Shown: positions 7,269 to 9,857 of the stretch, piece by piece | How positions within the stretch are numbered: position 1 is the first letter of the stretch | Layout: each line of letters begins with the position of its first letter | Source: an uncultured Sulfurovum sp. | GTDB taxonomy: Bacteria > Campylobacterota > Campylobacteria > Campylobacterales > Sulfurovaceae | Direction: 5' to 3' | Length of the DNA: 9,857 nucleotides | Assembly (NCBI GenBank): GCA_947313765.1 | Contig: CAMZNQ010000056.1 | Span: 1-9,857 of the forward strand | Made by a program: the position numbers and the translations under genes | Notes under the pieces: generated by a model | Seen by the model: the letters and a program-made list of their open reading frames with translations, nothing else | Database searches by the model: none | What the model was told of the DNA's origin: nothing

Positions 7269-8199
7269 TAACTTCTCCTTGGTTAAACTTTTTATTAATA
7301 AACTCTTGCATATCTGCAAAGAGTGGTGCAACGAACTCCATTCGTCTACCTGTAATAGGATGAAACATATATAGTTTATATGCGTGTAAAAATACTCTAT
7401 CTATTGTATCTTTTTTGCTCTTAAATCCATATAAACTATCTCCAAGTATATGTCGCCCCAAGCTCTCTAAATGTACTCTTATCTGATGTGTTCTTCCTGT
7501 AAAAAGCTTTACAGCAATAAGTTCTAAATTTTTTTGAGAATTATGAGGACTTCCTGTCTCAACTAATTTACAAAAAGCAGATTTAGCATCTTTACCTCTT
7601 TGAGATACATCCATTTTTAGACGATTATTTGGATTTCGACCAATTGGTTTTTCTACAATACCATTTGATTTTAAAGGGTGGTCTATCACTGCTAAATAGT
7701 AACGCCCCATGCTTTTATCTTGTAGCTGTTCACTTAGTTTTTGATGTGCCTCGTTTGTTTTTGCAATAACTAAAGCTCCAGTGGTCTCTTTGTCTATTCT
7801 ATGCACAATTCCATGACGCTCTTCGCCTGAAATGGTTGATAGAGAGATACCTTTATGAATCAACCAATCAACTAAAGTAGCATCTTTTACAGATGGAGCA
7901 GGATGAACAACAAGCCCAGAAGGTTTATTTACTACTAGCATAACCTCATCTTCATATAGAATATCTACATCAAAATCTATTGTTATAGCCTCTTTTGGAA
8001 CAACATCTTTAAATCTATAGGAGATAGAATCTCCTATAATAAGTTTTTTTCCTGTTTTGATAACAATTTTACCGTTAACTTTAACTAAACCCTCTTTTAT
8101 AAGCTGTTCAATTTGTTTTCGACTCTCATTTAACTCTTTAGTTAATATTTTATCTAATCTTTCTACATCATCTTTAGCTTTAAACTCTTTCCAATCCAT
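7207..8199 (-). CDS. rluD: RluA/RluD-family 23S rRNA pseudouridine synthase
   Basis: The enzyme isomerises uridine to pseudouridine in 23S rRNA; RluD acts on helix 69 (1911/1915/1917). The 330-residue protein has an N-terminal S4 RNA-binding domain (about 13-60, ERLDKIL to VNGKIV) and a synthase domain (about 85-295). The latter has NKPSGLVVHPA (91-101), the catalytic aspartate D136 in HRIDKETTG (133-141) and GRTHQIRVH (235-243). RluC or another RluA-type specificity cannot be excluded from sequence, but the place before the flpA-like gene and trmB matches C. jejuni Cj1280c. The ATG at 8199 follows AAAGAG; the S4 domain starts soon after it, so the start is sound. The last 20 residues (from about 311) lie beyond the conserved domain and are encoded in the 62-base overlap with the lipoprotein gene. 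It is the first gene of the operon running to the EnvC-like gene. Confidence 0.92.
   Translation of the reverse strand: MDWKEFKAKDDVERLDKILTKELNESRKQIEQLIKEGLVKVNGKIVIKTGKKLIIGDSISYRFKDVVPKEAITIDFDVDILYEDEVMLVVNKPSGLVVHPAPSVKDATLVDWLIHKGISLSTISGEERHGIVHRIDKETTGALVIAKTNEAHQKLSEQLQDKSMGRYYLAVIDHPLKSNGIVEKPIGRNPNNRLKMDVSQRGKDAKSAFCKLVETGSPHNSQKNLELIAVKLFTGRTHQIRVHLESLGRHILGDSLYGFKSKKDTIDRVFLHAYKLYMFHPITGRRMEFVAPLFADMQEFINKKFNQGEVNEKINPNTIDTYFSTITQRL
7275..7280 (-). promoter_or_regulatory. Ribosome binding site that fixes the FlpA-like start
   Basis: AAGGAG on the minus strand, six bases before the ATG at 7268 and lying inside the rluD coding sequence. It is a near-perfect Shine-Dalgarno, and it is the reason for preferring the short start over the upstream ATG at 7331. 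Confidence 0.8.
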
Positions 8200-8231
8200 T
8201 TTACTCTTTTTATCTACAATTTTTTTATAAA

Positions 8232-8237
8232 ATTATA
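8232..8237 (-). promoter_or_regulatory. Putative -10 box for the rluD to envC-like operon
   Basis: TATAAT on the minus strand (context TTTAGATATAATTTTAT), 32 bases before the rluD ATG. No promoter-like gap occurs between the following five genes, so this may drive the whole rluD-flpA-trmB-ftsE-ftsX-envC unit. No clear -35. Confidence 0.5.
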
Positions 8238-8258
8238 TCTAAATCAATTACTGTTGAA

Positions 8259-8264
8259 TATAAT
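8259..8264 (+). promoter_or_regulatory. Putative -10 box for the exported protein at 8289
   Basis: TATAAT on the plus strand (context GTTGAATATAATTATTG), 24 bases before the ATG at 8289. It is back-to-back with the rluD promoter, with only 21 bases between the two -10 boxes. No -35 stands out. Confidence 0.5.
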
Positions 8265-8288
8265 TATTGAAATTAATTAGGATTACTT

Positions 8289-8762
8289 ATGAAAAATTTA
8301 ATACTTTTACTTCTATTTACTACATTTTACATAAATGCAAAAACTGTAAAACCTAAAATAATGCACGGACAAGATTATCATAGAGAGTATGAGCATAGTA
8401 GCAGAGATAGACATTATAGAGATGGAGATATACTCTGTTCAACTTCTGAAGGCACAGTTGAGATAAGTGTAGATATTAGTATTGAGCTATCTAGTGAAGT
8501 AACTACTGAAATAACATCAGGAGGTCGTCATCATGGTACTGCTCGTTTAAGTTACTTAGATAATAATAGAATTGAGATTATAGAAGATATTGCAAAAGGA
8601 GAGGGAGAATATTTAGAGACTCTCTTAAGTTTAATGAATCTCAAAAAAGATAAAGATAGTTTAAATAAAATACAAAGTAACTTTGATGAACTGATATATT
8701 TAAGTCATAATGATTTTTTAGATAAGATAGAACTACTTCTTGAAAAGAATATTACGGTCTAA
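8289..8762 (+). CDS. Small exported protein of unknown function, C-terminal half DUF3015-like
   Basis: A 157-residue protein with a signal peptide (MKNLILLLLFTTFYINA, probable cleavage after A17) and no lipobox, so probably periplasmic. After the signal come three parts. Residues 24-48 are rich in His, Arg, Asp and Tyr (HGQDYHREYEHSSRDRHYRD). Residues about 51-85 alternate small and hydrophobic residues, as in beta strands, and end in ITSGGRHHGTA. Residues about 92-155 are helical and begin IIEDIAKGEGEYLETL, which resembles the C-terminal part of DUF3015 periplasmic proteins; this is memory of the family, not a search. There is one cysteine (C50). The start has TAGGA six bases upstream and its own -10 box. 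It stands alone, divergent from rluD and convergent with tRNA-Ser. No function is known to me; metal binding through the His-rich segment is only a possibility. Confidence 0.8.
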   Translation: MKNLILLLLFTTFYINAKTVKPKIMHGQDYHREYEHSSRDRHYRDGDILCSTSEGTVEISVDISIELSSEVTTEITSGGRHHGTARLSYLDNNRIEIIEDIAKGEGEYLETLLSLMNLKKDKDSLNKIQSNFDELIYLSHNDFLDKIELLLEKNITV

Positions 8763-8786
8763 ATTAATGCAAGGATAAATTTGAAA

Positions 8787-8877
8787 TGGCGGACAGTGAG
8801 AGATTCGAACTCTCGGTACAGTTACCCGTACGCATCCTTAGCAGGGATGTGGTTTCAGCCAGCTCACCCAACTGTCC
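8787..8877 (-). tRNA. tRNA-Ser, anticodon GCT
   Basis: The minus strand folds as a class II tRNA of 91 bases. The acceptor stem is GGACAGT/ACTGTCC, followed by discriminator G and an encoded CCA (8787-8789). The anticodon stem is CATCC/GGATG around loop CTGCTAA, with anticodon GCT at 8840-8842, reading AGC and AGT. A long variable arm with a GTAC/GTAC stem and a T arm with GTTCGAATC are present. The long arm is the serine-tRNA hallmark. It faces the exported-protein gene, whose stop is only 24 bases from the tRNA 3' end, and it diverges from hisS. Confidence 0.97.
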
Positions 8878-8895
8878 AGTTGTTTGTGGAATGAG

Positions 8896-8901
8896 ATTAT
8901 A
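8896..8901 (-). promoter_or_regulatory. Putative -10 box for tRNA-Ser
   Basis: TATAAT on the minus strand (context TCCCCTATAATCTC), 18 bases before the mature tRNA 5' end, leaving room for a short leader trimmed by RNase P. The GC block just before it is unusual in this AT-rich spacer. Confidence 0.6.
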
Positions 8902-8982
8902 GGGGAATTAAGCTTAAATAATTATAAAAAAAGTGCTTTTTAGAGTTTTTTTTCTAAATTTCTCTACTTAAAAAATAAAGAG

Positions 8983-8988
8983 TATAAT
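8983..8988 (+). promoter_or_regulatory. Putative -10 box for hisS
   Basis: TATAAT on the plus strand (context AAAGAGTATAATTTC), 25 bases before the hisS ATG. The spacer 8878-9013 holds only this box and the tRNA promoter; I see no T-box, attenuator or other leader structure. Confidence 0.5.
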
Positions 8989-9013
8989 TTCAAAAAATAA
9001 ATAAGGAATTTTA

Positions 9014-9857
9014 ATGATAAAAGCACTTCGTGGTATGAAAGATTTAACATTAGAAGATAGTAAACGATTTGTGCATATTGTTACAACTGCCATAACTATT
9101 GCTAAAAGATATGGTTATGAATATATAGAAACACCTATTTTAGAAGAGACAAAACTTTTTAAACGTTCTGTTGGGGAGAGTTCTGATATTGTTGGAAAAG
9201 AGATGTACCAGTTTGAGGATAAAGGTGGAAATGATGTATGTATGCGTCCCGAGGGAACGGCTGGAGTAGTAAGAGCATTTGTTCAATCAAAATTTGACCG
9301 TCAACAATCTGCTAAATTTAAATTTTACTATTATGGACCTATGTTTCGTTATGAACGCCCTCAAAAAGGTAGATTAAGAGAGTTTCATCAATTTGGATGT
9401 GAAAGTTTTGGGGAAGCTTCTGTATATGAGGATTTTACTATTATTCAGATGATTGGAGATATATTTAAAGCTCTTGGCATTAGCTTTACTTTAAAGATAA
9501 ACTCTTTGGGTTGTTCTGATTGTATGCCAACCTATCGTAAAAAACTTATGGATTTTTTAGATAAAAATAGGGATGATATATGTGAAGATTGTAATAGAAG
9601 AATTATTATCAATCCTATTCGTGTACTTGATTGTAAAAATGATAAGTGTCAATCTCTTTTACTATATTCTCCAAAACTTGTTAAAAATCTATGTTTAAAT
9701 TGTGATAGTGATTTTGAAAAGTTGGTTAGATTACTTAAAAGTGAAAATATAGAATATGAGATAGATACTAATCTGGTTCGAGGGCTTGACTACTATAATA
9801 AAACAGCTTTTGAGTTTGTAAGTAATAATATCGGTTCTCAATCTGCCATTGCAGGTG
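9014..9857 (+). CDS. hisS: Histidyl-tRNA synthetase, N-terminal two-thirds (cut by window edge)
   Basis: HisRS charges tRNA-His with histidine in the cytoplasm. I translated 281 complete codons from the ATG at 9014, which has AAGGAA five bases upstream; full-length enzymes are about 400-430 residues, so the rest of the catalytic end and the anticodon-binding domain lie outside. The start MIKALRGMKD is the usual RG(T/M)KD N-terminus. Class II motif 1 is about 37-60, with ETPILEETKLFKRSVGE. MRPEGTAGVVRAF (77-89) binds histidine and ATP, and motif 2 contains FRYERPQKGRLREFHQFGCE (111-130). The histidine motif LVRGLDYYNKTAFEF (254-268) is intact. The segment 165-232 carries four cysteine pairs (167/170, 190/193, 207/212, 227/230), absent apart from one Cys in E. 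coli HisRS and suggestive of bound zinc. HisZ (ATP-PRT regulatory subunit) is unlikely because the catalytic motifs are complete. Confidence 0.95.
   Translation, partial: MIKALRGMKDLTLEDSKRFVHIVTTAITIAKRYGYEYIETPILEETKLFKRSVGESSDIVGKEMYQFEDKGGNDVCMRPEGTAGVVRAFVQSKFDRQQSAKFKFYYYGPMFRYERPQKGRLREFHQFGCESFGEASVYEDFTIIQMIGDIFKALGISFTLKINSLGCSDCMPTYRKKLMDFLDKNRDDICEDCNRRIIINPIRVLDCKNDKCQSLLLYSPKLVKNLCLNCDSDFEKLVRLLKSENIEYEIDTNLVRGLDYYNKTAFEFVSNNIGSQSAIAG

Noticed and set aside
7269..7331. Longer N-terminus for the FlpA-like lipoprotein (start at 7331)
   Set aside because: It would place 21 residues before an otherwise normal lipoprotein signal peptide and ignore the ideal AAGGAG before the ATG at 7268.
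700..8160. Many TCTCT / CTCTCTA-like words on the plus strand, as if an uptake sequence or repeat family
   Set aside because: They fall within coding sequence and match frequent GAG and AGA codons of minus-strand genes; no longer shared flank or fixed spacing is seen.
8925..8970. Possible terminator or hairpin in the tRNA-Ser / hisS spacer (AAAAAGTGCTTTTT and TAGAG...CTCTA)
   Set aside because: The stems are five A-T-rich pairs or have a 15-base loop, both weak. The flanking genes diverge, so a terminator would have no purpose.
1..9857. Defence system, prophage, insertion sequence or CRISPR array
   Set aside because: Every gap is under 140 bases and every large frame is a housekeeping or membrane gene. 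No direct-repeat array, transposase or integrase is present, and the tRNA has no attachment-like duplication of its 3' end nearby.

Overview
The window looks like an ordinary, almost gap-free chromosomal stretch from a member of the Campylobacterota (Epsilonproteobacteria), probably a free-living Sulfurimonas/Sulfurovum-like organism. The evidence is the strong AT richness, tight minus-strand operons with one-to-few-base gene junctions, promoters that show a clear TATAAT -10 box but no convincing -35, and gene order. The run rluD - flpA-like lipoprotein - trmB - ftsE - ftsX - M23/EnvC-like matches, as I remember it, Campylobacter jejuni Cj1280c to Cj1275c. The genus is an inference. I see no insertion sequence, phage gene, CRISPR array or integration scar.

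Layout. 1-588 (-) is the 5' part of thrC (threonine synthase), with its own -10 box. 638-2705 (-) is a two-gene membrane module: a four-helix DUF6394-like protein, then a two-helix potassium channel with two cytoplasmic RCK domains, four bases apart and with their own -10 box. 2749-8199 (-) is a six-gene operon read from a promoter near 8235: rluD, a fibronectin type III lipoprotein (FlpA-like), trmB, ftsE, ftsX and a LytM/M23 protein without zinc ligands (EnvC-like). 8289-8762 (+) is a small exported protein with a DUF3015-like C-terminal half. 8787-8877 (-) is tRNA-Ser(GCT). 9014-9857 (+) is the 5' two-thirds of hisS.

How the genes fit together. FtsE (ATPase), FtsX (membrane transducer) and the EnvC-like coiled-coil protein form the expected machine that uses cytoplasmic ATP hydrolysis to switch on periplasmic peptidoglycan amidases at division. 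They share an operon with RNA-modifying enzymes (RluD for 23S rRNA, TrmB for tRNA) and an outer-membrane-type lipoprotein. The channel and its small partner probably handle potassium flux under nucleotide or ligand control. tRNA-Ser and hisS are divergent translation genes.

I do not see a clearly undescribed defence or mobile system. The points most worth a second look are: (1) a near-copy of the C. jejuni FlpA fibronectin-binding nonapeptide in a shorter, two-domain protein; (2) a 62-base overlap in which the lipoprotein signal peptide is read out of frame from the rluD tail; (3) the zinc-less EnvC-like protein beside FtsEX; (4) the coupled DUF6394-like/potassium channel pair; and (5) a His/Arg/Asp-rich exported protein facing a tRNA gene with no visible terminator between them.
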